From JBFLVQ01 sp040758525 (GTDB taxonomy: Bacteria; Acidobacteriota; Blastocatellia; Chloracidobacteriales; JADJPF01): a DNA stretch of 13,897 nt. The notes below the pieces were generated by a model, which did not search any database, was not told where the DNA came from, and saw nothing but the letters and a program-made list of their open reading frames with translations. Positions 1 to 7,078 of the stretch are shown piece by piece; position 1 is the stretch's first letter, and each line of letters opens with the position of its first letter. Made by a program: the position numbers and the translations under genes. The DNA is taken from the NCBI GenBank assembly GCA_040758525.1, contig JBFLVQ010000189.1, positions 1-13,897 of the forward strand, read 5' to 3'.

Positions 1-272
1 GTTGGCCAGCGCTATTCTGCTATCTTGCCATGATGTTTCAGGCCTTACGTACACTGATAGGTTTTTTACGCCAAGAAGGGGAGAAGATTGAGTGGTGTGA
101 ACGTGGCCTGGTATTAGGCGCATTTGGCGCCTTAATAGGTTTTAACACTAGCGCGCTAGTACATTTTAATTTTGGTGATGGTGAGGTAATTATGGTGCTC
201 TGGCTAGTGTTAGGATTGGGCATGGCAGTGATCTTAAAACATGCTGACAAGCGAGCAAAACCGCCACAATAG
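1..272 (+). CDS. C-terminal part of an O-antigen ligase/polymerase-like membrane protein (5' end outside window)
   Basis: The reading frame is open from the first complete codon (position 3) to the TAA at 270-272, so this is the last ~89 residues of a gene that begins before the window; the ATGs at 30 and 33 are probably internal. Two hydrophobic stretches (around LGAFGALIGF and IMVLWLVLGLGMAVIL) flank a short loop containing VHFNFGDGEV. The H/D-x-N-x-G-D-x-E-V motif followed by a last membrane helix and a basic tail is what the C-terminus of O-antigen ligase (WaaL/Wzy-like) family proteins looks like. Such proteins act in the inner membrane, joining or polymerising O-antigen on lipid carriers, which fits the msbA gene further along. 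The assignment rests on the tail only and is moderate. Confidence 0.6.
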   Translation, partial: WPALFCYLAMMFQALRTLIGFLRQEGEKIEWCERGLVLGAFGALIGFNTSALVHFNFGDGEVIMVLWLVLGLGMAVILKHADKRAKPPQ

Positions 273-311
273 TATTAAGCTTATCTAGCGGATAAATTCA
301 AATTGCAGAGA

Positions 312-337
312 GGCAGACTCCTCCAAAAGAGCCTGCC
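312..337. terminator. Hairpin between convergent genes, possible bidirectional terminator
   Basis: GGCAGACTC (312-320) pairs with GAGCCTGCC (329-337), nine pairs with one wobble or mismatch, loop of 8 nt. It lies between the stop of the membrane protein (272, plus) and the stop of the YHS protein (348, minus). The flank on the plus side is AAATTTATT, so the U-tract is weak; termination is inferred from position and stem. Confidence 0.45.
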
Positions 338-347
338 AAATTTATTG

Positions 348-512
348 TTAATGCTTCGCTGCTTGGCTTTGACTAACATAGCGTGGTGGGTTCTCGTCAA
401 ACTTCATCTTACAATCCTGCGAGCAAAAATAGTAATTCTGGCCTTGATAGTTGCTTGTGCTGGTAGCTTGTTGCTCATTTACCTGCATACCACACACAGG
501 ATCTTTAACCAT
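348..512 (-). CDS. YHS-domain metal-binding small protein
   Basis: A 54-residue reading frame starts at ATG 512-510 and stops with TAA at 350-348. A strong ribosome site (AGGGAGG, 7 nt before the ATG) fixes the start. The protein reads MVKDPVCGMQV at the N-terminus, then NYQGQNYYFCSQDCKMKF and NPPRYV. This is a complete YHS domain: DPVCGM with Cys7, then Y-x-G-x-x-Y-Y-F-C-x-x-x-C with Cys30 and Cys34, and the K-F-x-x-x-P-x-x-Y ending. The family binds soft metals such as copper or zinc and occurs free or fused to P-type ATPases and oxygenases. It is soluble, with no signal peptide. No metal transporter is visible nearby, so its partner is unknown. The opposite-strand reading frame over the same bases is a shadow. 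Confidence 0.9.
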   Translation of the reverse strand: MVKDPVCGMQVNEQQATSTSNYQGQNYYFCSQDCKMKFDENPPRYVSQSQAAKH

Positions 513-650
513 AAGTTACCTCCCTAAATTTTTGCATGGCCTTTTTATGAGCAAATTTTGTTCCAGGGCATACACGACGGTAGCTTAGCTGTCGGTTATT
601 GGCTGAGATTGACAAAGGTTCATTAGATTAATGATTCTAGTAGAGAATAT

Positions 651-992
651 TTAATAGAATTCCAGCTCTGGCAGGGTTAAACAGCTCTCACAAATACCAA
701 ACTGAAAAGCCTGCTGCCATTGTAATGCGCCTCTACAGATTCGACAGGTCGTTTTGCCAAGCTTGCTTTGACAGGCTTGGCAGAGTGGCCGGCGCTCGTC
801 ACTCACCAATACCCAAGTCGTCTCTTTGATCATGGTATACTCATCGCAACGTACACAGCGTCGAAAGAGCTTATCGCGACAGCAGTCGCAAATATATCTG
901 TCCCCTACAGCAGTAACCTGGTTATTGCTATGACAGATTTGGCAGGGCCTAGTCTCTTCCCCAGGATTGAGGTTCTGATACTCCTTTTCCAT
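651..992 (-). CDS. Cysteine-rich zinc-ribbon-type protein, function unknown
   Basis: A 113-residue protein whose core is a run of cysteine knuckles: C17-x2-C20, C35-x-C37-C38, C46-x2-C49, C71-x2-C74, C83-x2-C86 and C101-x2-C104. That is enough for at least three treble-clef or zinc-ribbon sites. There is no signal peptide or membrane segment, so a small cytoplasmic zinc protein that binds nucleic acid or protein is the natural inference; I do not recognise a named family. I chose the ATG at 992 because GAGG sits 6 nt before it; an in-frame ATG at 1004 would add four residues with a weaker site. The gene follows no close neighbour in its own direction; the YHS gene is 138 nt downstream on the same strand. 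Confidence 0.7.
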   Translation of the reverse strand: MEKEYQNLNPGEETRPCQICHSNNQVTAVGDRYICDCCRDKLFRRCVRCDEYTMIKETTWVLVSDERRPLCQACQSKLGKTTCRICRGALQWQQAFQFGICESCLTLPELEFY

Positions 993-1004
993 TGCTAACC
1001 TCAT

Positions 1005-1176
1005 TTAATAGCCTATCTTAATACTAATACTTTTCCTTAAAATGGAGAACGGGTCTTATCGATTCTGGTATTATGAAAAAAAATATTTATTATCTTAGAA
1101 TACAAATTTCTCTTTTTTCCGTTATTCATGTTTGGGCAGCATGGTGTCCTGAGCGAGCGTAGGCGGGAGGAGCCGT
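1005..1176. other. AT-rich divergent intergenic region
   Basis: The gap separates the minus-strand zinc-ribbon gene from the plus-strand gene at 1177 and must carry promoters for both. The centre (about 1070-1130) is strongly AT-rich. I could not pick a convincing -35/-10 pair by eye. The last 30 bases become G-rich and carry the ribosome site for 1177. Confidence 0.4.
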
Positions 1177-1563
1177 ATGGAATCAGGTGGTAAAACCATT
1201 AACGAGGGGGGATTTCGGCTATTATGTTATGAGTTAGCAGCTAATGCAGAGATGATTTTGGAACAGGTTGATTGGAGCGATCCTCAGATGAATGAAAAGA
1301 GCGCGCTGCTAATGGTGCTATATCACCGTTTGTGCAAGAAGTTAGCCTTAAGTCCAAGAAAAATTCTTACTTACCCTGATGATCCGAGTCATGAAGGGGG
1401 CTATCGAGATGAGATCTTCAAGTTACTAGAGTTTGAAGGCCATATGTATCCGCCTTTCAATTGCCGGGCTCTATTAGAAGAATTTCTCCAGCATAGTCTA
1501 TATATTTATCGAATGCAGGCGGCTGTCTCGAAACTATTTCGAACTACGGCAGGCTACCATTGA
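1177..1563 (+). CDS. Hypothetical protein, soluble, mostly helical
   Basis: A 128-residue frame starting at ATG 1177 with GGGAGGAG placed 6 nt upstream, a good ribosome site that supports translation. I do not recognise the family. Visible properties: no signal peptide, no membrane segment, long amphipathic stretches (residues ~15-60 and ~95-125) that look helical, acidic N-terminal half, and a basic, aromatic C-terminal part (YIYRM, KLFRTT). It ends 13 nt before the stop of the convergent response regulator at 1577, so the two are tail to tail and not in one operon. A link with the response regulator is possible but is inferred only from adjacency. Confidence 0.65.
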   Translation: MESGGKTINEGGFRLLCYELAANAEMILEQVDWSDPQMNEKSALLMVLYHRLCKKLALSPRKILTYPDDPSHEGGYRDEIFKLLEFEGHMYPPFNCRALLEEFLQHSLYIYRMQAAVSKLFRTTAGYH

Positions 1564-1576
1564 AGGTTTCTTGGTC

Positions 1577-2026
1577 TTAAAAATCACTGCGAGGCGGGAG
1601 TTGGTTATAATTTAGCCAATAAGTGTAGATCGACTGCATTATATCTTTGAAGTAGGCGTATTCTCCTACTTTTGAAACGAAGCTGTTAGCGCCACGCATA
1701 TAACAGGCTTTAATATCACTTTCATGACGGGAGGTAGTCAATACTACTACCGGAATTGCTTTTAGTTGCTCATCAGCTTTAATTCTTTCCAGTACTTCTA
1801 GCCCAGAGATTTTAGGAATATTCAGATCCAATAGAATCAGATCTGGCAATGGTACATCTTCATAAGGTGGCCGCTTGTTGAGAAAATGAATTGCTGCCTC
1901 ACCATTAGTAACGGTGTAGAGCGAATAATCGATCTCACTCAAGCCTCGCAAGGTGGATTTAATGATCATTATATGGGCAGGGTTATCCTCGACTAGCAAT
2001 AGCTTGAATGGTTTTGAAGGCAACAT
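1577..2026 (-). CDS. Single-domain response regulator (CheY/Rcp1-like)
   Basis: A 149-residue receiver domain with no output domain. The N-terminal LLLVEDN gives the acidic metal-binding pair Glu13-Asp14. The phospho-acceptor is Asp67 in LILLDLNIPKISG, the conserved Thr/Ser is in VVVLTTS (Thr97/Thr98), and Lys119 is the invariant lysine in FVSK. The insert around residues 50-60 (KRPPYEDVPLPD) is typical of the Rcp1-like subgroup that pairs with phytochrome-type or hybrid histidine kinases. It therefore receives a phosphoryl group and acts by protein contact and not by binding DNA directly. No kinase is in the window. Upstream lies a 227-bp intergenic stretch with an inverted repeat (2050-2090), so it has its own promoter. 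Confidence 0.93.
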   Translation of the reverse strand: MLPSKPFKLLLVEDNPAHIMIIKSTLRGLSEIDYSLYTVTNGEAAIHFLNKRPPYEDVPLPDLILLDLNIPKISGLEVLERIKADEQLKAIPVVVLTTSRHESDIKACYMRGANSFVSKVGEYAYFKDIMQSIYTYWLNYNQLPPRSDF

Positions 2027-2049
2027 AGAGTTTGCTCGCTATCCCGCAA

Positions 2050-2090
2050 AGTTTGGCTCAATAGTATTATTAAACGACCTCAGCCAAACT
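2050..2090. repeat. 9-bp perfect inverted repeat upstream of the response regulator
   Basis: AGTTTGGCT at 2050-2058 is the exact reverse complement of AGCCAAACT at 2082-2090, with a 23-nt spacer that is AT-rich. The repeat begins 24 nt upstream of the response-regulator ATG. It could be an operator or a 5'-UTR hairpin; the sequence alone does not distinguish these. The rest of 2027-2253 shows no gene that I can support. Confidence 0.45.
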
Positions 2091-2253
2091 ACATGATCCA
2101 ATAGATGCAAAGAGTTGTTTAAAGACAATTTCGTACATCCACTTTGGATCAAATACCTAATCGCTATATCTAGATAGAACTATTTTACGATAGCCGCCCT
2201 GTGCCGTAAAGATCACTAGGGAGTAGAAAAATGATAACAAAAGTAATAGGAGA

Positions 2254-3480
2254 TCAGTTTGATGTTGGGGTATTAGTTTTTAGAACTACGATCTGATCAA
2301 GAATACGATCAGCAACTACACGTTTTGACAGCAATGGTAGCGATATATGTTGGCCATCCCGTCTGATCAGTATTACTCGATTGGTATCAGCATCGAAACC
2401 TGCATCTGATGCGGTCACATCATTAGCAACAATAAGATCTAAATTTTTTGCTATGAGTTTCTTTTCTGCATGCTCGATTAGACTTTCGGTCTCGGCAGCA
2501 AAACCAACCAGCAGACGATTGCCTTTCATTGTTCCCAAGGTAGTAAGAATATCTTCTGTGCGTTCAAGCGCAAGGGAAAGCTCGGCAGCCTGTTTTTTGA
2601 TCTTTTGTGCTGCTGTCTGGCGTGGTCGATAATCACACACGGCTGCCGCTTTGATAATAATAGTCGCGTTCTGGTAGTGGGCTTGTACAGCTTCATACAT
2701 CTGATGTGTGGTAGTTACCTTAACCACTTTGACACCCTGAGGGGGCTCTAATTGTACTGGACCGCTTATTAGAGTGACTTCTGCGCCACGTTGATGTGCT
2801 GCTGCTGCCAGCGCATAACCCATCTTACCGGATGAATGATTAGTAATAAAGCGTATGGGATCCAAATACTCACGGGTAGGACCAGCGGTAACCAATACAT
2901 GTTCACCAGCAAGATCTGCAATAGTATTAGCCACTGGAACAGACTCTGCTAAGCTAGCGAGTTGGTAGGCACGAGCGGCAATAAGTTGAGGATCTGCTAG
3001 CCGTCCTTCACCCTCCATACGGCAGGCGAGATAGCCAGCTTCAGGATTGATGATTGCCACACCACGCTCCTGCAGTGTGGCAACATTCTGTTGTGTGACA
3101 GGATGTCTCCACATCTCTACATTCATCGCTGGGGCAATTAATACCTTTGCTGGAGTAGAGAGATAGAGTGTAGAGAGGAAATCATCGGCAATTCCATGGG
3201 CAAACTTGGCAATAATATTTGCTGTTGCAGGTGCTACTAACAGTAGTGAAATCTCTTGAGCAAGGCTGATATGTAAAATATCTGAGCGTTCTGTAGCGGC
3301 AAACATATCGGTAATTACCGGTTCGCCAGAGAGCGCTTGGAAAGTAAGTGGCTGGACAAATTGGCAAGCGTGGTGTGTCATTACCACCTGTACTTGGGCA
3401 CCTTTCTCCTGTAGAGCACGTAAAATCAACGCAGCCTTGTATGCCCCTATACAGCCTGTCACTCCCAATGCAATCTTCAT
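2254..3480 (-). CDS. coaBC: Bifunctional phosphopantothenoylcysteine decarboxylase / phosphopantothenate-cysteine ligase (CoaBC, Dfp)
   Basis: A 408-residue protein of normal family length carrying out two successive steps of coenzyme A synthesis: joining cysteine to 4'-phosphopantothenate (CoaB) and FMN-dependent decarboxylation of the product (CoaC). The N-terminal flavoprotein half starts KIALGVTGCIGAYKA, carries His70 in ILHISLAQ, the APAMNVEMW motif (Asn120) and the flap cysteine Cys153 in YLACRMEGEGRL. The C-terminal half starts at about residue 192 (EHVLVTAGPTREYLDPIRF) and shows NHSSGKMGYALA and AAAVCDYRP, where the usual Ala-Asp is Cys-Asp, then LLVGFAAET and LIVANDV. Its ATG overlaps the gmk stop as TAATG, implying translational coupling. 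It is the last gene of the msbA-yicC-gmk-coaBC operon. Confidence 0.97.
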   Translation of the reverse strand: MKIALGVTGCIGAYKAALILRALQEKGAQVQVVMTHHACQFVQPLTFQALSGEPVITDMFAATERSDILHISLAQEISLLLVAPATANIIAKFAHGIADDFLSTLYLSTPAKVLIAPAMNVEMWRHPVTQQNVATLQERGVAIINPEAGYLACRMEGEGRLADPQLIAARAYQLASLAESVPVANTIADLAGEHVLVTAGPTREYLDPIRFITNHSSGKMGYALAAAAHQRGAEVTLISGPVQLEPPQGVKVVKVTTTHQMYEAVQAHYQNATIIIKAAAVCDYRPRQTAAQKIKKQAAELSLALERTEDILTTLGTMKGNRLLVGFAAETESLIEHAEKKLIAKNLDLIVANDVTASDAGFDADTNRVILIRRDGQHISLPLLSKRVVADRILDQIVVLKTNTPTSN

Positions 3481-4124
3481 TAGCTTTCCTTAAAACTTGA
3501 GAGTATGTTCTGGATCTTTTTCTCGATTCGAAATGGACGCTGTCGCTCGGCGCGTACCAGCATGGTTAGCGTGTTAGCCGCCGTGTCTAGATCATCATTA
3601 ATAATTATGTAATCAAACTCTTGGTAACGTGCTACCTCTGCCGCCGCTACTCTTAGGCGCTGGTTAATTATCTCCTGACTATCCAAGCCGCGACGACGTA
3701 GTCGCTCGGAAAGCACTGCGAATGAAGGAGGCAAAATAAAGACTTGCACTGCCTCTGGTATTGCCTTACGAACCTGTGCTGCGCCTTGCACATCTATATC
3801 AAGCACAATATCTTTACCAATTCGCAAAGTCTGCTCGACACTTTCACGATGTGTACCATAGTAATTGTTATGTACATGTGCCCATTCGAGGAACTCATTA
3901 CGTGCACGCCTATGCTCGAACTCTTCCGTTGAGATAAAATGGTATTCACGACCATTCTGTTCGCCGCTACGAGGGGGGCGTGTGGTATAGGAGACAGAGA
4001 ACTCTACATTATCGACTGTCGCGCAGAGTCTTGCTAGCAGTGTTGATTTGCCAGCTCCGGAGGGCGCCGTAATGACTAGCAGAATACCTCTTCTGCCCGT
4101 CTCATTAAACTCTTCATTCAACAT
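3480..4124 (-). CDS. gmk: Guanylate kinase
   Basis: A 214-residue cytoplasmic enzyme that phosphorylates GMP to GDP with ATP. The P-loop APSGAGKSTLL is at residues 20-30, followed by the GMP-binding segment SYTTRPPRSGEQNGREYHF, then EFLEWAHVHNNYYGT and the DIDVQGA motif of the nucleotide site; the lid RLRRRGLDS follows. All the elements of a working enzyme are present. The chosen ATG at 4124 lies inside the end of yicC (11-nt overlap), which leaves about 17 residues before the first conserved strand, a little longer than usual; a later start is possible but no better codon is visible. The yicC-gmk pair is conserved widely, but the rpoZ gene that commonly follows gmk is absent here and coaBC follows directly. 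Confidence 0.97.
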   Translation of the reverse strand: MLNEEFNETGRRGILLVITAPSGAGKSTLLARLCATVDNVEFSVSYTTRPPRSGEQNGREYHFISTEEFEHRRARNEFLEWAHVHNNYYGTHRESVEQTLRIGKDIVLDIDVQGAAQVRKAIPEAVQVFILPPSFAVLSERLRRRGLDSQEIINQRLRVAAAEVARYQEFDYIIINDDLDTAANTLTMLVRAERQRPFRIEKKIQNILSSFKES

Positions 4125-4992
4125 TTTGCACTTGCTCTCGCATCTTTTCGATCTCTGATTTTATATCGATAGCAATCCGCGAGACCTCCAACTCGCCCGA
4201 CTTGGCGAGAATAGTGTTAGATTCACGGTTCATCTCCTGTAGTAGGAAATCTAGCTTCTTACCAGCCTCTTCCTGCCCTTGTAATGTTTCGCGAAATTGT
4301 ATGATATGACTACGTAAGCGTGCTAATTCTTCAGTAATATCACTGCGTTCGGCCAAATAGGCGACTTCTTGGGCAAGCCTTCCTTCATCTAGTTGCGCAT
4401 TATCACGCAACAGTTCCTGTATACGCTTCTGTAAACGCTCACGGTAGAGATTGGGTAATTGATGGGCACTAGCGTCAATTCCTGGCAGCGCAGATTCAAT
4501 CAGGTTAAGGCGTAGATTTAACTCTGCAGCTAGCTCACGTCCCTCTGTAGTACGCATTTCTGTGAGTGTTGTCAGTGCTTGATCAAGCGCGGCAGTTACC
4601 CCAGCGCTAACCGTTACATCCAATGCACCAGGAGCATTCGCTGTTTGCATAGCGCTAGGCAGACGTGCCAACATTCCCAAATCGATCACGCCTTCCAGTC
4701 TGAGTTCTTGTTGCATACGTTGTAATGCACTGAGATAACCTTTTAACAGTGGTAGATTAAGTTCATAAGTGACTTCACTGGTTTGTGCCAGTGCTACAAC
4801 AATATCTATACGACCACGTTTGAGTGCTGCCTGTACACGCTTCTTCAGGCCTATTTCTAATGCTGATAGTTCTGCTGGCAGTCTCACATGTATGTCTAAA
4901 AATCGGTTGTTGACTGTCTTGATGTCTACGGTAACACGAGTGTTCTCATTTTCGAACACTCCTTGGCCAAAGCCCGTCATACTTTTAATCAT
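4114..4992 (-). CDS. yicC: YicC/YloC-family endoribonuclease
   Basis: A 292-residue protein of normal length. It opens with MIKSMTGFG, continues with VDIKTVNNRFLDIHVRLP, and closes with the family signature SNTILAKSGELEVSRIAIDIKSEIEKMREQVQNVE split over the last 35 residues (NTILAKS, then KSEIEKMREQVQN). Members are oligomeric endoribonucleases involved in RNA turnover (YicC in E. coli, YloC in Bacillus). The middle of the protein (about 150-250) is rich in heptad-like charged helices (LRSHIIQFRETLQGQEE). It starts 11 nt after the msbA stop with AGGAAAAACT as ribosome site, and overlaps gmk by 11 nt, so it is translated as part of the same operon. Confidence 0.95.
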   Translation of the reverse strand: MIKSMTGFGQGVFENENTRVTVDIKTVNNRFLDIHVRLPAELSALEIGLKKRVQAALKRGRIDIVVALAQTSEVTYELNLPLLKGYLSALQRMQQELRLEGVIDLGMLARLPSAMQTANAPGALDVTVSAGVTAALDQALTTLTEMRTTEGRELAAELNLRLNLIESALPGIDASAHQLPNLYRERLQKRIQELLRDNAQLDEGRLAQEVAYLAERSDITEELARLRSHIIQFRETLQGQEEAGKKLDFLLQEMNRESNTILAKSGELEVSRIAIDIKSEIEKMREQVQNVE

Positions 4993-5003
4993 AGTTTTTC
5001 CTG

Positions 5004-6815
5004 CTATTCATTGGTCACTAGGCTCACTTCAGAAAAGTTCTCTTCACCGGCGAACTGGAGTTCATAGAGCTTACGATAGACACCATTAGCAGCCAATAAC
5101 TGATCATGACTACCCATTTCCACGATGCCACCCTCATCGAGTACAACAATAAGCGAGGCGCGCCGCACAGTCGAAAGCCTATGGGCAATCACTAGCGTAG
5201 TGCGTTCGCGCATCAGGTTAGCAAGCGCCTTTTGTACTTGTAACTCCGATTCGGTATCAAGCGCAGAGGTCGCTTCATCGAGAATCAATATAGGAGCATT
5301 CTTCAAGATAGCGCGAGCGATCGCAACACGTTGGCGCTGTCCTCCGGAAAGCTGTAAGCCATTCTCGCCAACAACTACATCATAGCCACCACGCTCAATG
5401 ATAAATTCATGCGCATAAGCAGCCACAGCGGCAGCCTCGACCTCAGCACGGCTGACATCAGCGCGTCCATAAGCAATATTATTATGGATTCTATCGTTAA
5501 AGAGCATTACCTCTTGGCTAACCAGAGCTAGTTGAGCACGTAGACTAGCCAGTTTCACTTCACGTATATCTGTGCCATCTATCAATATCTGGCCACAATT
5601 TGGTTCAAAGAAACGCATCAGTAGATTAGTTAGAGTAGTCTTACCAGAACCGGAAAGCCCTACCAGGGCAATCACCTGTCCCTTCTCAATGGTCAAGTTT
5701 ATAGCATTGAGGGCATCGCGCTCACTACCTGGGTAACGGAATGAGACATTGCGTAACTCTATACTGCGCTGAAAAGAAGGTAGATCATGTGCATCGGTGC
5801 GATCAGTAATCTCTGTATGCTCATCTAAAAGCGCAAAGACCCGTGCAGAGGCAGCAAAGATCTGCTGATAGGTATTCTGGGTTTGGCTCAGTTTACGCAT
5901 AGGATCATAGAGTTTGAAGAGCACGGCGAGAAATCCTGTAAAGCCACCTATAGAGAGCGCCTCTTGAGAGATCTGACGATGTACAATCAAGATCAGAACC
6001 GCAAGCAAGATAACACCAACCAGTTCTAGAATCGGAGAAGAGAGATAAAGGGCGCGAGCCGTACGCATATTGGTCTGCTGTAGCCGCTCTGAAGCAGCGC
6101 GAAAACGTGCCCCTTCAAACTCCTCCATACCAAATGCCTTTACCACACGATTGCCGGCAATTGCCTCCTGGGCAATCCCTAATACCTCCTGTATACCCTC
6201 CTGAGTGCGGTGACTAGTACGGCGTAGGCGGCGGCCAAAACGCACTGTAAGCAGGTAAACGATAGGGGCAATGGTCAGTGAGAAGATAGCTAGTTGCCAG
6301 TTGATACCAAAGGCGATAATTAGCAGTGTAAGCAGGGTAAAGGATTCTCGCAAAGTATCACAAAGCAGTACCGTAACAGCATGTTGGACTCGCTCTACGT
6401 CACTAATTATATGTGCCGTGAGATCGGTCGAACGATGCGTGATAAAGAAACGTGGTGATTGTTGTAGAATATGCTGATAAAGCTGCTGCCGTAAAACCAC
6501 AATAACATACTGGCCAACACTGGTAAGCAAATAACTGGAGAAGAAGAAAGAGACTCCTTTGAGTAGTGTGAAGAGCACCATAAGGCCAGCAATCGTAAGC
6601 CATAGATACTCGCCAGTTGGCAGGAAAGCATATAGGTTGAACCCACCATAGATATCTAGTGTTATTGTGCGGCTCGCTAGTCCGTCAATGATTGGCTGTA
6701 CCAGGGCAATACGAGCAGCCTCGAAAAGACCTACAAACAGAGTAAGCAGGATACCCAGCATCAGCTTTCCTGCCTGCGGTTTGGCATAACGCATTAATCG
6801 GTATAGATCTTTCAT
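5004..6815 (-). CDS. msbA: MsbA-type lipid A export ABC transporter (permease fused to ATPase)
   Basis: A 603-residue ABC half-transporter that acts as a homodimer in the inner membrane and flips lipid A-core from the inner to the outer leaflet. The N-terminal half has hydrophobic segments typical of a six-helix domain, including MLGILLTLFVGLF, FTLLTLLIIAFGINWQLAIF and VGVILLAVLILIV. The ATPase half has Walker A GLSGSGKTT, Q-loop LVSQEVMLF, signature LSGGQRQR, Walker B ILILDEATSALD and the switch His in IAHRLSTV. I start at ATG 6815 (MKDLYRLMRYAKP), which matches the family N-terminus; an upstream ATG at 6896 would add 27 residues without homology features and without a ribosome site. It is the first gene of the minus-strand operon with yicC, gmk and coaBC. 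Another type I exporter is possible, but LPS context favours MsbA. Confidence 0.88.
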   Translation of the reverse strand: MKDLYRLMRYAKPQAGKLMLGILLTLFVGLFEAARIALVQPIIDGLASRTITLDIYGGFNLYAFLPTGEYLWLTIAGLMVLFTLLKGVSFFFSSYLLTSVGQYVIVVLRQQLYQHILQQSPRFFITHRSTDLTAHIISDVERVQHAVTVLLCDTLRESFTLLTLLIIAFGINWQLAIFSLTIAPIVYLLTVRFGRRLRRTSHRTQEGIQEVLGIAQEAIAGNRVVKAFGMEEFEGARFRAASERLQQTNMRTARALYLSSPILELVGVILLAVLILIVHRQISQEALSIGGFTGFLAVLFKLYDPMRKLSQTQNTYQQIFAASARVFALLDEHTEITDRTDAHDLPSFQRSIELRNVSFRYPGSERDALNAINLTIEKGQVIALVGLSGSGKTTLTNLLMRFFEPNCGQILIDGTDIREVKLASLRAQLALVSQEVMLFNDRIHNNIAYGRADVSRAEVEAAAVAAYAHEFIIERGGYDVVVGENGLQLSGGQRQRVAIARAILKNAPILILDEATSALDTESELQVQKALANLMRERTTLVIAHRLSTVRRASLIVVLDEGGIVEMGSHDQLLAANGVYRKLYELQFAGEENFSEVSLVTNE

Positions 6816-6970
6816 GATAGCTAGTGATATCCCCAGGTAATAACTGGGCGGCCAGCCAAGCGTGCTGACTTTGGGCAACGACTGTAAGCAGATCATGAAA
6901 TGAAGAGGAGAATAGCTTATCGGTTATCAGCCATTACCTGCCGCCGTACAAGAATATATGCAACCAAGGC

Positions 6971-7000
6971 GATGAGCGTCAAGGCTGCTTGACACTCGCC
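6971..7000. promoter_or_regulatory. Imperfect inverted repeat with a -35-like hexamer, upstream of the DUF4912 gene
   Basis: GATGAGCGTCAAG (6971-6983) and CTTGACACTCGCC (6988-7000) form a 13-bp inverted repeat matching at 10 positions, with a perfect GTCAAG/CTTGAC centre and a 4-nt spacer. The right arm contains TTGACA (6989-6994), identical to the consensus -35; the bases 17 nt further (ATACCT) are a poor -10. The arrangement is what a repressor site over a promoter would look like, for either divergent gene. No U-tract follows, so it is unlikely to be a terminator. The rest of the 6816-7078 divergent region shows no gene. Confidence 0.35.
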
Positions 7001-7078
7001 TGAGGAATGCAATACCTTCTGAATTTTATAACTTGATTAAAGTTTCTGTCGCATTGCACAAGTGGAGAGTAGTAAGTT

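Noticed and set aside
303..527. Plus-strand 74-residue reading frame
   Set aside because: It lies opposite the YHS-domain gene, which has a perfect motif and ribosome site; the plus frame has neither.
6816..6896. 27-residue N-terminal extension of MsbA from ATG 6896
   Set aside because: No ribosome site and no similarity to the family; the start MKDLYRLMRYAKP at 6815 fits.
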